Origin: Rhynchospora pubera
Lineage: Eukaryota > Streptophyta > Magnoliopsida > Poales > Cyperaceae
Length of the DNA stretch: 64,000 bases
NCBI GenBank assembly: GCA_028095005.1
Contig: CM051459.1
Location: 2,347,190 to 2,411,189 of the forward strand
Reading direction: 5' to 3'
This document shows, in pieces, positions 45,346-58,968 of this stretch; within the stretch, counting starts at the first letter, position 1, and every line of letters starts with the position of its first letter. The position numbers and the translations under genes were made by a program. A model generated the notes under the pieces. That model made no database searches. It was not told the origin of the DNA and saw only the letters and a list, made by a program, of their open reading frames with translations.

Positions 45346-47330
45346 AAACAGTTATTTATCCAACCCATCAAACTTAATTACTCTTTAGTTGCTTTTGTTT
45401 GGAATTTGTTACAATTTTGCTACTTGTTGTAAGGATGTACTGCGTTGAAACTCTTGGTTGTCATTTTGAAGCTTGTCTTGAATCCTGTGGAGTGATAATG
45501 GTTTATCCTTAAAAGCTATTGTTCGTCCTTTTTCTGATTGAAGTTGTGGTTTTAATGTTTACTTGTACTGACGTCAAATGATTCCATGTTCATTCACCTG
45601 AGGATGTTTGGCAACACCATAGATTTGTGGGATTAAGAGCTATATTTTTAAGCAAGTTTATTAACTTCGAGGTTAACAAATAAACTTACTAATCTAAAAG
45701 TTATGTTAATCTCATGCATGCCGGATGAGCCTATAGTGCATCTGTGCATGTATTTACCAGACAGTCCTCAAATGACCACGTAATTATTCTGATTGCCATA
45801 TAGTACGATGATGATTTAAGTCGGCTGGAGTCTTAAAATGGTTGAAATTGCTTGTATTGACATAAGAATCAATTTGTTTGGGATGTACTTGGTAGATATA
45901 TTGGGATTAGGATATTTCGTGGCAATGGCCCGGCCAACGGATGCATGCGCTTTATGATTACCATTACTTAATTTCATTGAATTTTTCGTGTTCTATTTCA
46001 AACTTTTGGACGAAGAATTCATTGCACACTCATACAATACAGTGTTACCCAGTTGCACGTTTCATCCCCCTCTAATCCTCTATGCATCATCAATATTAGT
46101 CATAATATTTGATCTCGTGAGAAGTCCAAATAATGATATCATTTTTCAAAATTAGCATTTCAGGATAAACTATAATTAAGATAATCATAATGCAACAATG
46201 ACCGTTAATATATCTCATCCAAACCAAACATAATTATCTTGAATTGCAGACTATCACATTTCAGGAGAATGTGATTCCAACATTCTAGAGATCGAAAGAT
46301 GAGCGAAACAGTCCCTTGTTGTAACCATTGGGTGCTGTCAAATTTACCTTGCCAGTCACAGTCACAGTAACTTAGGACAGTACTAGAGGAATCGCCAAAA
46401 TCAGGGTGTTTTAGTCACTTTCCGTTCTGGTCGGTGACTATTTATATTAGCACCCAAAATATGAGAATCAAGATGTTAGAATTAAAATATATATATAAAA
46501 AAATAAAAATTGATAGGATGAATTAATTGAATAATTAAAAAATTATAAAAATTTATTATTCAATTTAATTACTTCTATATATCGTCATAAGTTAGACTAA
46601 CTAATTATGAAATCTTAGAAGTTTATAGCAAAACATCTAATTTATTATCACATTTCGTTAAATTAGAAAGTAAATCATAAATCATAGCATTTGCCAAGCC
46701 TATTTTCGCTACTATATTCTAAATATGTTGACAATATATGCAAATATGTAAAATTGCATATGCTAATTAGAAACTTAGTTTAGGCAGCATATGCAGATCA
46801 CATATAATTCAATATGTAAATTGCATATGTTTGGATTCTTCTATGTCTTTAATTTATTTTTCAGTGCCTATCCTTCTATATATGCAGACTAAATTACCAC
46901 GCAAGATTGTCCTTTGAGAACCTTTTCCTTCTTTGCCTCAAGCTTGGTCCATACACAATCTAAGTGCAACCTCTCAAGCCAGCCTCGTATCCTTGAATTT
47001 TCAATGACAATGTTTTTTAATATTTGTATTTCTTGTTGAAATAGATATTTCACAAAATTCATCTAGTAGTTTCAACATGGAAGGCCAAATGAGCTTGCTT
47101 TGTGTTTCTTTTTTCCATTAATGTAATCTTATTAAATGTATGTAGGTACACAATCAATTTGATTTCATAAGCCATCATGTTTGAATTTTGTATTTTTTGC
47201 AAGGGATGTAAATACATGATTACTAATTACTATCTCTCTCTCTCTCTCCCGCTGCAACCCAAGTCGAAGATGTCTCCAACGAACTGCCCCAACCAACCGA
47301 TCTCCCCCTTTTTTTATTGTGTATATACAT
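45346..47330 (+). other. 3' flank of eIF2-beta, then intergenic
   Basis: The first 200 bases should be the T-rich 3' UTR. The rest is AT-rich with a CT microsatellite at 47232-47248 and no recognised gene. Confidence 0.4.
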
Positions 47331-48396
47331 TCAGGTACGAAGATACAATATTGTTCTGTAAAGCAGATACAGCTATTGTACAAACTCTCAAGTGGATATT
47401 CATTGGTTTTGAAGTCATTTCAGGTATGAGAATCAACTTTCGTAAGAGTGATATTTATGCATTGAACATATCTGATGATAAAGCTAGTGAATTAGCTAAC
47501 AGTTTTGGATGTAAAGTAACATAGTTCCCAATTCATTATTTAGGAGTACCAATCCATTGGAAATGATTTGTATTTCAGATTGGCATAATATTATTGATAA
47601 ATATCATAGTAGAGGATAACCTAACTATTAGAGGATGGATAGGAAACCCACAATGTACCTACTGCCCTTCTTTAGAAACTATCGATCACATGATGTTTAG
47701 GTGTGCCCATACAAGACCAATTTGGGAGTGGTTCTTTAATTTTTGGCAGATCCGAAAGAGACCTGAAAAGTTAGAAGATGTAGTTAATTGTGGGTTCTAG
47801 TCAACTAAATTAGAAGCCTTCAGATGTTGGTGTGGAGCAATTTTATGGTTGATTTGGAAACACAGAAATGAGTGTAGTTTTAACAATTCAAGACCTCATT
47901 CTCTGAGAAAATTTGTAGTGGATGTGAACGGCATGATGAAGTATTGATCTGATCTCTGGAAGGCAGCTTTTAAGGAAGAGATATGGAAACTTTGGCATGG
48001 AGACGATTCACTTCCAATGCCATTGATGCAGTTGACTTCGGCAAGTGATGAGGGAGAGGGTGCTTTTGCTCAAGCTAATGTTGATGCTTAAAATCTGGTG
48101 GTTTTATGAAGTTTGGTTTGTTAAGAGTTTTTTGTAATAATGTTCAGCGTTTTGAATATATATTTTGTCATGTGATAAGTTGTAAACTTGTAATTCTGAA
48201 TTAGTGATTTGTTGCTTTAGGGGATTTTTTTTATTGGGGGAGAAGGATTGATGGGGTTAGATAGTATCGGGGCACTGGTACCAGTGCCGTTGTAGTTGCT
48301 TTTTGTTTGCTACTATTTGACACAGTATCCTGGTGCTTTTCGTAATGAAAAGTGGTGGGCTTTCGGCCCACTTATTTCAAAAAAAAAAAAAAAAAC
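47331..48396 (+). mobile_element. L1-type LINE, 5'-truncated and internally deleted
   Basis: Reverse transcriptase C-terminal sequence (DTILFCKADTA, GMRINFRKSDIYALN, HYLGVPIHW) is followed, after a deletion, by the zinc-binding domain typical of plant LINEs (RGWIGNPQCTYC, ETIDHMMFRC, pattern C-x2-C-x7-H-x4-C) and LIWKHRNECSFNN. Stops and frameshifts break it. The usual ADD catalytic box is degraded to YEDT. The tail ends in 18 A (48379-48396). No reliable target duplication was found. Confidence 0.85.
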
Positions 48397-49053
48397 TTCA
48401 ACATTCTCCTTTGACAAAATAGGAATTGAAGGTATTAATTTAAAATTGGATTAGTTTGTTGGTTGACGTATAACATGTTCGTATATTTAATTATCTTTTT
48501 CCTTACATTTACATTTTTTCTTACTCCTAAACAACAAAATATCTGAGACATAACTGTTAAACGTCAAATTCATAACAACAGTGAAAATGAAAGAACGCAA
48601 ATAATAATGCAAAGAAAATAACTAATATTGTCCACGATGAGGATTTCATACAATAATAGATGTTTCTTAAAAATAGAAAAAGGACAATGCAGAACAAAAA
48701 AAAAAAACATTTACTGATTTTGTAAAAACCCGAAAAATAATAATTACAAGTTAATCTAGCGAAATAAAAATCTTCAAGCAAACAAATAAATGTAATTTAA
48801 TAACATTAAATATCACACTCAGATTAAATAGCGGATAATCAACTTCTATAACTTTAGAAGTCAATTGCGTTACGAATCCGATTTAAGAATTTTGTTGTTG
48901 GCCATGTACAAAATGTTCTTGAAAATTAATTATTCAAATCTCTAGTTTATATTATAGGAATTCAATTGACTATTTTTGTAAATTATCATGAGTTGAAATT
49001 TGTGTAAAAATCCATTTTCTAATGTTGTTATAATCAGTTTCCTAATATTCCTA
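48397..49053. other. Intergenic, no gene recognised
   Basis: AT-rich DNA downstream of the LINE. Confidence 0.4.
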
Positions 49054-52000
49054 TGTTATGGACCGTTTGATTGAGTTTAGAAAATTCCGAATTATCTGAG
49101 CCATCCGATCCATCTCATCTCTTCTCTCTTATATCTCATCTCCTCTCTTCCTTTCTTCTCTCCCCGAGACGGGTCATCCCCTTCACCCGTTCCCCTCTTT
49201 TCCGCGTTTTCTCTCGTGTTTCACCAATCCGAGAAATCCCTCGACTAATCCGCTCTTCTTTCCCTCTTTCTCTCGCCTCTGGCAGAGCTCTCGACCCCAC
49301 TCTCCTTGGCTCTCTCCCCAAGCCGCGCTCTCCCTCTCTCTGTCCCTCCTACCAACACTCGACCCCACCTCTGTCTCCTCTCCATTCCGATTCTTTAAAC
49401 CCCACACCCCCACAGCAGCCCCCTCAAGCCCCTGGTTTTCTCCTCTGATTTTCTCTCAAACCGAGACAGCCCCTTGACTTAAACCCTACCACCGCCATCT
49501 TGCCCTCTCTCCCTCTGCCACCTCAGCAGCTCGATTGCCCCCACTCTCCATCTCCAGTCCATTTAAGTCACCCCTCTCTCTTCTCTCTACTCAGACCCAA
49601 CACAGAGAACAGATACAAAGAAAGGAAAAAGAGCAAGAGAGAGAGAAAGGTGGAGGCTAGCGACTGGAGTGGAGACGGCGGCGGTCGATGAGGCTAGATG
49701 ATGGAGCTGACGGGAGGTGCAGTGATGTGTTGTGCTGTGCTGTGATGTGCTGAAACCCTGTTTTCCCTGCTTGCTTCTGTTTTCTCCCTTCCCTGTTGGT
49801 AACCCTTTTTCCTTGCTCTTCGTTTCTGTGTGCTTGCTTGATTGTGTGCTTGAATGAGGCAATTTGATGACTAGTGTAATCTGTTATTTGATTAATGCCT
49901 CAAATCTGAATTGCGCCTCTGAGCTTGTGATCTGTTTGTGCTTGTGATGTCTCAGTATATCCTGTTGAGAATGTTGGATGGTATCCTTGACCTGTTATGC
50001 ATTTCTCTATGGTGAAAATTCTGTGTTGTGCTTGTTTTATGGGATTCTTGTGTTTCTGTCGAGGCTTATGAATGTGGATTAGGAGACTTGTGCGGGTAAT
50101 GGATCTGCTTGGTAGTTTAGACACTCAAAAATATGTTTAGAAATTAATACTAGTTGTTTAGACTTGTGTGATTGTTGTGAGGCCTTTATGAGGCTTGTAT
50201 GAGCTTTCTGATGCCTTTGGTACACGGTACAGGGCTGGTACAGGCCTTTGTACCAGTCTGGTATGCATTCTGTTATGTACGGGGATCTCTTTGAGAAAGT
50301 TTTGCTGTCAGGGACTTGTTCATAAATACTTTTGAACTGTTGTGGGACCTGTCTATAAATCCTGCTATTATTAAGGTCTGTTTGGTAATTGTTAAGTAAA
50401 TAAATTTAATTCTGGGACTTTAATGCAAAATTTCTGTGTTTTTGGGTCGGACTTGAATTTCTGTCGGGTTTCGGATTTGATCCCCGGAACCCGTTGTGAT
50501 CCGGATCCGCTTGGATCCTTGTTTCCGTGTGGGCTGTGTTCTTGTCTCTGGGTCGTTCGGCCTGTTTCCTTGTGGGCCTTTCTCTGTTTGAATCCGTGTG
50601 GATTTTCTCGTGGACTCTGTGACTTATCCCTACCTGGCCCAAACTCTGTTTCTGTTTTATTTAAGCTTAAGATGGACTTAATTAAGTAGATTTTGAGAAT
50701 AAAACTAGAACTTGATAAATGAAACTCGAACTAATTAATGGCTTGAAGGAACAGGCTGAATATTAAAGTAAATGCTTTCGGTCGAGAAACAATTATGTCA
50801 GATTCGAAATTTAACTCGTTGGCTTTCAAATGGGAGATGATTAAAATGTCCACAAAATAATACTTTACAGATGCTATGATATAATCGAACAATATATGAT
50901 CCCCAAATCCAAATCAATTAACTTAAGTTTATTTTCTTATTTTATTTTCTTTTCTTTTCTCTTTTAAATTGTTTTGAGTTTGGAAATTTAAATTAGAATC
51001 AAAACACTTAAGTAATTATCTTAAAATATTTACGTAGGCTTATGACGTGAACTTAACAGACCTGATATAAGAATAACATTTTTTGGTACATAAGTCTAGT
51101 AAAGTAGAAATATAAATTTCGTATAAGTATTCTGTTTTATAATGATTATTTGAATTAGAACACTACTTAAGTGATACATGAACTTATAAACTAATTAATT
51201 CACGAGGAGCACAATAAAATCAATATTACAATAACCATAAAACTATTCTTTTTAAAGATTCTTTCCTCCAAATGTCTCGAAACCACAAATAATAAAAATG
51301 AAGTATAAATATACTTATATTTTGAAGAATAATTACAAACTCACTATTGTTAAACATTAGTAATAATCGCAGTTAACAAAATTAGTTAAAATAATATTTG
51401 GACTTGTAAATATATCTCTATACCTTCTTCAAGATTCTTTAAAATTAATAAGACATGAGCATTGACGCAAATTAATTATCAGTTATATAACTATACTATC
51501 ATCATAGATATTTTCAATTAATATTACCATTTTCAAATGACAAAACAAATCCGTAAATTATAATTAGATCTTTCGTAAATCTCTATATTAATAACAGAGA
51601 TAAAAAGTGCCAACTCACTTTATTTACAAAAATCCTTTAAATAGAATTGTTATTGAATTAATAAAAGAATTTTATACTTAAGCGAAACACTGATTAAAAA
51701 TATAAACTAAAATCATCAGATCTTCTAAATCAATTATAATACGACTTTAACACGTAGAATGAACTGTATGAACTCATCCCAAACGTCTTCCTTCACACTC
51801 ACCTTCTAAAAGAAACTCTGTCAAATTTTTATAAAGTATTTCCATAAATATAATAATCATATATTTTAAAACAGAATTCCTTTTCAGAAGTCTTAAGTCT
51901 AACTTCCCTTAAATCATAATCTGAGATCCTTTATAAATGTCTAGAGTTAAGTATGGTTTTGTATAACAATAACCAGAAACGGGGTAGACCGTTAGAATAG

Positions 52001-53438
52001 TTTTTGACGTAAGTTCCGTTGGTCAGGTGCGCCGCAAGGCTCCTCTGGACAAGTAGACAACTTCTTTTCCGGGCACGAGACTGCAGGAGCTGGTCAGGAC
52101 TCCACCGACCATCACGAGGAGTAGTCGCGCCTTCTTAGACTTTTCCAGGTGTGGATTGTCTTTTTATGACTGATATGGATGCCTTAGGTTTTGTTTAATT
52201 CTTAGTTAGTAATTAGATCATTATTTAAATGTGTGCATATCATGTCATCTACATTAAGTAAACAGTTAAGAGCATATCATTAATTTAAAGATTAGTTTTG
52301 CATATATATAGGATATGCATTCATATTAATAAAGTGATTAATAACTTAAAAGTGCCCTAAATCAACACTTGCATCTGGTGCGGATCAGGATAGTGAGACC
52401 GAGTGAGATAAGAGCGTTTTGCACGCGATCTCCATTATCGGGAGTGGTACCTCAACCATTGCCGGTGGGCTCCTTATGATAGCGATCTCGAGCAACGCGT
52501 TTCTGATGATCACTTAGCAGACCGACCGTCAGGCGGTGTTGCGGTCACTTGATAGTTATTTGTGTTATTATTATATCCATTTGTCTTGTGTATTATATTC
52601 CTTTGGCTTGACATTGAACTAAGAGCTGAGTGTGCCATTATATCAGACTACCTCTCGATCCCCATGAGTCAGTTGGCCGGTACCGTGTTTTACTGCCCAC
52701 TTCTTTAGCGGGAATGTGGGAATAGGGGCAAGGTTGAGTAATCGAGCAAGGCTGAGTTAGGTAGATCTGTAGGTACGGTTCATGTCATTTATATTAGGAT
52801 TTGTGAGATGGATTCTGGATTTTATGTGACTTATGATTTGACTATTGAGTGCGGGTGCTTCACTCTCGTAGTATTATATGACCTCCGTATATTATTATAT
52901 TATTATTATTATCCGCTTCTCCAAATACTTTTTTTGATTTTACTTTGGCATGTCATTATGTGTGGATTAGTGAAATCATTAAATTATACTCACACTTAGA
53001 ATTTATAATATAGGAATTAAAATGATCCAACTTAAGTATGGTGTAGTTCCTAACTAGTTTTTAACCAAACCCTTAGGTTTATCCTTTTTCCACCACTGAG
53101 TATTTGCGTACTCAGCCCACATAATTGCTTGTGGCGCAGGTTCAGGTTTGGTAGACTTAGCAGAGGAGTTTTTGCCAGAAGACCAAGCCGAGCTGGAATA
53201 GTATTTATCCGCTGTGCATTATTACTTATGTTTTGTTTGTATGATGACTGGAGATTTTGATATCTGTATATTTTACCAGTCTCTTGTGTTGTATGAACAA
53301 ACCATGCCATTATTATGTGATATTATTTGTGATATTTGTATCTGTGACACTGTTTTATAGCCTTACGTGTGCGCAGCAGATTGTGCATACGTGGCGGGGC
53401 TGTCCTCCCCAGATTGCGGCTTGGTTTGGGGTGTGACA
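49054..53438 (+). mobile_element. Possible long solo LTR or TE-derived block
   Basis: The block starts TGTTATGGACCG and ends GGGGTGTGACA, so it has TG...CA ends. It contains a CT-rich leader-like stretch (49090-49600), a GT-rich part, an AT-rich part (50690-52000) and, near 53090-53140, CACTGAGTATTTGCGTACTC. That string is like the short conserved block seen before the end of Tekay/Del-type Ty3-gypsy LTRs. No primer site follows and no second LTR or 5-bp duplication was found. The open frames here (for example 49071-49448) are low-complexity. Confidence 0.3.
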
Positions 53439-53439
53439 G

Positions 53440-54600
53440 ATTTGAACGGGGTCACATCTGCCCCCAAAATTTATTGAAAAGAGAGTTTTACACACATCAC
53501 CACCACATAACTTGAAATTGCAATATTATCAGAAAAGTGAAACGAACAGCAATGATACATTCTTAGTTTATTTATTATTACTCTAATTTGAAACCAGGCT
53601 GTTCGTTCTTGTAATATCTTTCAAAATGACAAAACATGCGGTAATCTCTGTTTTATCCAACATATCAGTTCCACAAGATTAATTGTCAGTATCTGTGAAT
53701 AGCGCTCCCTTGATCCCTTGTTGCTTTAAGCACACTGCTAACAAGCTGTTGAACCTGTGAAGTGTGTATGCATTTGGTGAAGATGTGTAAATTGATCTTT
53801 TATGTTGTTTCCATAGGTGGCACATATTAGTAATTGCCACCTTATAATGACTAATGAAATTATCAATAGCGAGGCATCAATGATGCGACATCATTACTCA
53901 TTTTGGCACATTTATGTGTATATCCTTGCAAGGATCTTGTCAGATGATGGTGTGTGGGATAATCTGGCGTTTGCTTAAGCTGTTTTCACAGAGAACACTT
54001 GTCGGAGCCTGTGCTGCAATTCGTGTCATAATTACTGCAGACAATCGGCTGCCTGGCTGAATAGCTCTGATCTGAAAACGAAGTGACACCCACTGCTTGT
54101 GCTGCTGTCCGAAATGGATGAATCTGTGTATTCAGTGCATGTGTAGACTAAGTAGTGGTTTTGCCATCTCCCAAAACGTGCCCAGTAGAAACATTGAAAG
54201 GTCCCCCTAGAATTTCAATAGTTTTCCAAAATCATGTTGCCTTCATTGCCACCCATGGTCTAATATAAAATTCGTTGCAATATTCTTTTATGCGAACCTT
54301 TTAATTACAAAAATCGGAAAGAAGAAACAGAGTATACAATATAGACTTTAATATCATATGATTAAGCAACCTCCACTATAATTTTAAGAATCATTTATAT
54401 TATAGTAAATTCTCATAGCTTAAAGAATTGCACAGTAAATAAAAGCTGTTATAGCATCGGACTTACCACACTTTCTCAAGATAACCAGAAAAAAAAAATG
54501 AAAAGAAAATCAAGAGCAACCAAATATAATGAAAATGGTCATGTATATCTATAGGTACCAGTTTAAATTATGCAGCTATAATACTACAATGATGAGAAAA
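53440..54600. other. Intergenic, 3' side of ELM2/SANT gene
   Basis: Mixed-composition DNA without recognised genes or elements. Confidence 0.4.
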
Positions 54601-54620
54601 TAATAAATCTATTTACACCT

Positions 54621-54626
54621 TTTATT
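54621..54626 (-). terminator. Candidate poly(A) signal of ELM2/SANT gene
   Basis: AATAAA on the minus strand, about 90 bases after the stop codon, in an AT-rich 3' UTR. Confidence 0.5.
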
Positions 54627-54714
54627 TTGGTAACACCATAATACAAAGAATAAACCAAATTTCTTGCCACATTAAAAAATAAAACACCAACACCAAAAAA
54701 CTATTAATTCAAAA

Positions 54715-57560
54715 TTAGACTTGATCTATAAGGTCTTCAGCAAATGCACATGGTGAAACACAAGCACCGATTGACACTCCTTCATGGGGCCCACTAATCA
54801 CTGTCTCAACTGACTTGCGTGCTCTCCTTGTAGGTCTGTTTCGGCTGCTTTTAATTTCACTATCCTTCCTCTTTGTCGTGCCGAGAAAACCCAGAGCAAG
54901 TGATTCCAAAGCTTTAGCTGTTGGTGGTCGATTTCTTGTACCATGCCTCCGGCTATTGTTTGAATTAGCCCCAACTTTTTCATTGCTTTCATCACTAGGT
55001 GATGTTAGATCAGGCAAGTTTAGATCAATGGAAGGTTGAGTAGCTTGAGGTGTATTTTTAGCCTCTACCTCAGGAGCCATTCCTTTTGCCTCTACCTCAG
55101 GTTCTGGAAATTGGCTCCTTAAACTGAGTTCATCAATACAAGGAGGGGTATTTTGGTCATTTTCACATGTTTCTATTTTGGCCTTGGACAAACCTAGTCT
55201 TCTCCTTTTGCTCAATGTTGTTGCATTATCTACATAAACCCTTTTCTTAGACTTTAATTTTGCATCCTCTAAAGAATTTTTCTCAGCTAAATTTATCTCG
55301 AATGGCTCATCTTTTTCTAAGTTAATAGACTTGTTCAGGCTGTTACTCCGGTCTGACCCCTCAGGTGCTGACATGTCAACTTCTGGTTTGTCAAGAAGAT
55401 CACGTGTAGCAGTGAAAGTGTGAAGAGGTAAACTCCGAAGAGCTCTAATCTTGCAAGGTACTTCTCCTTCGACTATACTAGTGTCTATAACAGTGAACTT
55501 CATGAGACTCAGTTCGCTGTTTGGGAACTGTAACTTGGGACAGAGGCTGTTACTGCTATTTTCGGCATTAGTTTCAACATTATCTGCGCCATTGCTTGGG
55601 ACAGAGATCATATTGGGGTCTGAGGCAACTTTGGATAGTAAATCAGTTACAGAATCAAAATAGTGAATTCCCTTTACGAGATCTTCTCGGGGGAAACTGT
55701 CAATGCCTGGAATGAGAAATATTAAGGCATGATCTTTTGGTTGGACTGAGATCCAGCCTTTGACGAGCAAGCGCGGCCACACTGCCTCCCAAAACAAATC
55801 ATTTGACCTGAAAAATGGAAAATAAATAAAGATCAGGATTTAGAGGAAAAATGTGTCAATGCCTACTAACATATGTAAACTGCTTGGTCTGTGGCAATAC
55901 TATAGCATAAGAGTTGACATCTAGTTAAACAGTTTAACCTCACTCTTAGTCATGCTAGGAACATACTAAATGCCAAAAAACCAAGAAAATTATTTCTTAA
56001 ACCTGATCTAAGATCAAAATATACTCCAGACCTAGTACTCAATATTCTTTGAATTAAAATTTAAAAATGACTAAGGCTTCTCTCCATTATCCCACGAATG
56101 TAGAGCAATACAATGTGGACAACAGGTATTCTTTGCAGAAAGGAACTCACACAATCTGAAATAGTTTCCCTTTTTTTTTCCTTTTGGGGGATGAAAGATT
56201 TTGATGTTTGCAGGGGAGCAGTAGAAATTTTACATTTTGCAAGAAAAAAGAAAATTCTTTCTGGAAGCAACTAGTGCGTAATGACCATGAAAAGTAACCG
56301 TTGAGTTCATTTTGAAAGATGATCAAATGTTGCGGACCAAATTGAATGTTTAGTCCAACATTACCGGGATTTACCAAGCCTAAAGCCGCCTGTCAAAAAT
56401 CTTATAACCTCCTCCAAGGACAGAGACGACCATTCCTTCCCTACTGGCATCTCCATATGGGCTTGGCTTTGGATTTTACCTTTAGATGGGTCAGATCTTA
56501 CTTTGGTCAGGTCATGCTTTCCTTTACCAATGCTGACAGCTTCTACCAGGTTGTGGACCCCAGTAACCCCCTTAAGTGCAAAAATGAAATCTTCAAAAGA
56601 AGACCTCTCCTCATTATATGACTTAAAAGCCTGAAAACATAAAATAAAACACAAAGTTCATTAAAATAGAAGTTGAGAACCCGTAAGTTGAAAACAAATG
56701 GTTTCAGAAAAAAGTAAATATTATATCAGGTGAGGTAACAACACTTCCAAACCGCCATAAAGGGCATGACAAAACAAATTTCAGCAGGGTAACTCATAAC
56801 ACTAACAACAGGGACCTATCCTAGTTTAACCCAGTACCAGCTTCTACTGGATTTGTCGGCAGTATCAGATCCAATAATATATACTCGAGTAAATAAAAGA
56901 AGTAATAAAAATATGGAAAAATTGCAGTTCGGCATGACATTAGTAATTAGTAACACCATCAGCAGTAATGATGATGAGAATAATAATAATAAATAAGAAT
57001 AATACCTCTTGTAATGCATCATGAGACTCATTGGGCATCAATCCTGTAAGGCGGGAAAAAATCTGGTCCTGCCGCCAACCTTGGAAAATGCGGGACCCAA
57101 GCACACACCTTTTCATCTTATACTTTAGATACCAATCTGATTTGTAGAAATTCCCATAGTAGTATGACAACACATCCCCCATTGTCTTGTTTTCTCCCTC
57201 CAAAAATCGACGCAACAAATTCAGCCTCTTTCCAAATACATACATTCCCAGAAGAAATATTTCTTTCTCAGACTCACTCCAAGGAGAAGAAGTATGCATG
57301 CCAGGTAGAGGGATATTCACTTCCTCACTTCCATGTGTGGCCCAGATGAAAGGAATGTCTGGTGCCATTCTGATTTCAGTGTTGTAAGCTATTGCAGGGT
57401 CTGGTACTTGTGCTTGGTATTCATCTCCTACACGGGCTAGTGCAGTTGGTTCACCAGTGATTCCTTTGTTAGAAGGAATATCTTCTGAAATGGAAAGTTG
57501 GTCAGCTTGTATCTCTTTTGTGGACTCCTCTTTGCGGTTTTCCAGTTCAAGCGATTCCAT
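54715..57560 (-). CDS. ELM2/SANT-domain chromatin protein
   Basis: Three coding exons on the minus strand (57560-57006, 56630-56365, 55807-54715) total 1914 nt and 637 residues. All splice sites are GT-AG, and the junctions restore a conserved stretch, FRLGKSRSNDLFWEAVWPRL. The N-terminal ELM2-like part has VGDEYQAQVPD (44-54). A SANT domain follows at about 93-140 (PWSESEKEIFLLGMYVFGKR, LSYYYGNFYKSDWY). ELM2/SANT pairs usually bind histone deacetylases, so a nuclear co-repressor role is inferred. Plant relatives are often labelled arginine-glutamic acid dipeptide repeat proteins. The tail has a KRRR nuclear signal near 475, a short PEVEAK repeat, an EAR-like IDLNLP at 534-539 and basic runs. 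The start ATG is the first base after a splice acceptor, so the first exon is non-coding. Confidence 0.88.
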
Positions 57561-58968
57561 CTGAAAAACAGGGAAAAATGATAATTGTGCCCTTAGTCCA
57601 TCTTTTCTATTTGCTTTTTGTAACATGATAACATGCTGGAGCTATGAGTTGACACCATAATTTTCCTGCCATAGAAGTTGTGGCGCACAAACTAGAACAT
57701 CCATTCAGAATCTTGTACGACTCTCAAAGCCCCCACTAACCTAAAGAATCTCATCACGTTTGGTGTATTCACACTGAATTGAACAGTCCAGATCATGTGC
57801 CATATAATCTCTGTCATTGCAACTATGGCAGCAGATTCAGACTCCTGGGGGTATATAAAATCAACCTTGACTAGCATATATTACAAAAATTCTTCCTAAG
57901 ATAGGTAAGTTATAAGGTTGGGACAAAAGGCAGAATTAAATCTGTACTGGGCTGTACCAATTGTTGTTAGGAACCCATTTTACTTTGTTTATTTGGATAA
58001 ATTAGAATTGAAATGCCTTTCTAGTAAAATAAAATCCTTAGTTCCAAGTGACATTTGAACAAACAAGTTATCTAAACAACATTTGCAGCTTGAGCCTCAC
58101 ACTATTGCAAATTTTGCAAAGAGCCGTATACAACAAAAGGCCCCTTGATCTTTGACAGATTAATTTTTTATATTTTTGGCAATGAGAAGAAAATAGAAAT
58201 AACCCTTGAAATTATTGGAGCCCAATTCAGCAGCCTGTATCAGATTAATTTGGTACATTGGTACTCTCTTCAATATCGTGATGCATGAGATTATTATAAC
58301 TTATTAATCTACAATATTAACTGTATATATTCTTCTCCTAGAAGTGAAAATTAATGGTTTGAATGGTGGAAAACAGGCCTGAGTAAAGCTGACGCAAGGG
58401 ACTAGTTAAAAGTATTTCACCAAGAGATAGCTCAAACAATTGATCATAGGTCTCAAAGTTTACATAATTTCTACAAGTTAGGATTTACAAGAGACAGAAA
58501 TTCACATCTAATCAGATTGAAGCTCCCAAGTCCCAACTTACAAATCCAATTCAAGACATCTGATCCCCCAAATTATACTTGCAAAGTATCCAATTGAACT
58601 CTACACAACACACGGCTGATGTCTCCTATCATGTGCCAATCAAGATCGGACATCCAATAATAAATCATGAAAATCATAATAAATAACTGGAGGATTTGTT
58701 TGACATGAGAGAGAGAGAGAGAGAGAATTGTATTGGTAGTATAGTTGGTTAAACAAAGATTCGTGGATCAAATACCACATTCCCATCAAAACCAAGCACA
58801 GGTAACAGACGCAAGCACCAATTGAACTAGGCGAGAAGGTTGAATAATCTCGCGAGATAGAGATGAATTGGCGCTAACACGTAACAGGATTTGCGAATGT
58901 ATGAATGCACATCACATGGGCAAAGGGAAGGAGGAAGGTAAGAGAAGGAGTGATGAATTGGTAGTTAC
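57561..58968 (-). other. 5' UTR intron of ELM2/SANT gene (predicted)
   Basis: The donor GAG|GTAACT at 58968 and acceptor CCCTGTTTTTCAG ending at 57561 define a 1408-base intron that ends directly before the ATG. A GA microsatellite lies at 58705-58724. No coding exon was recognised within it. Confidence 0.55.

Noticed and set aside
47066..48405. TTCAACAT on both sides of the LINE as a target duplication
   Set aside because: Only 8 bases match, the left copy lies about 260 bases before recognisable LINE sequence, and the string is common.
49071..49448. 125-residue Ser/Pro-rich open frame
   Set aside because: It is a translation of a CT-rich low-complexity stretch; the reverse strand is equally open and Arg/Glu-rich.
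55795..55797. TTG as a start codon for the 360-residue C-terminal part of the ELM2/SANT protein
   Set aside because: The codon is an internal leucine; a splice acceptor lies 10 bases upstream and the frame joins upstream exons.
56373..56375. Alternative donor CTTG|GTAAAT in the second coding exon of the ELM2/SANT gene
   Set aside because: It breaks the frame into the last exon; the donor 9 bases further on (CG|GTAATG) restores FRLGKSRSNDLFWEAVWP.
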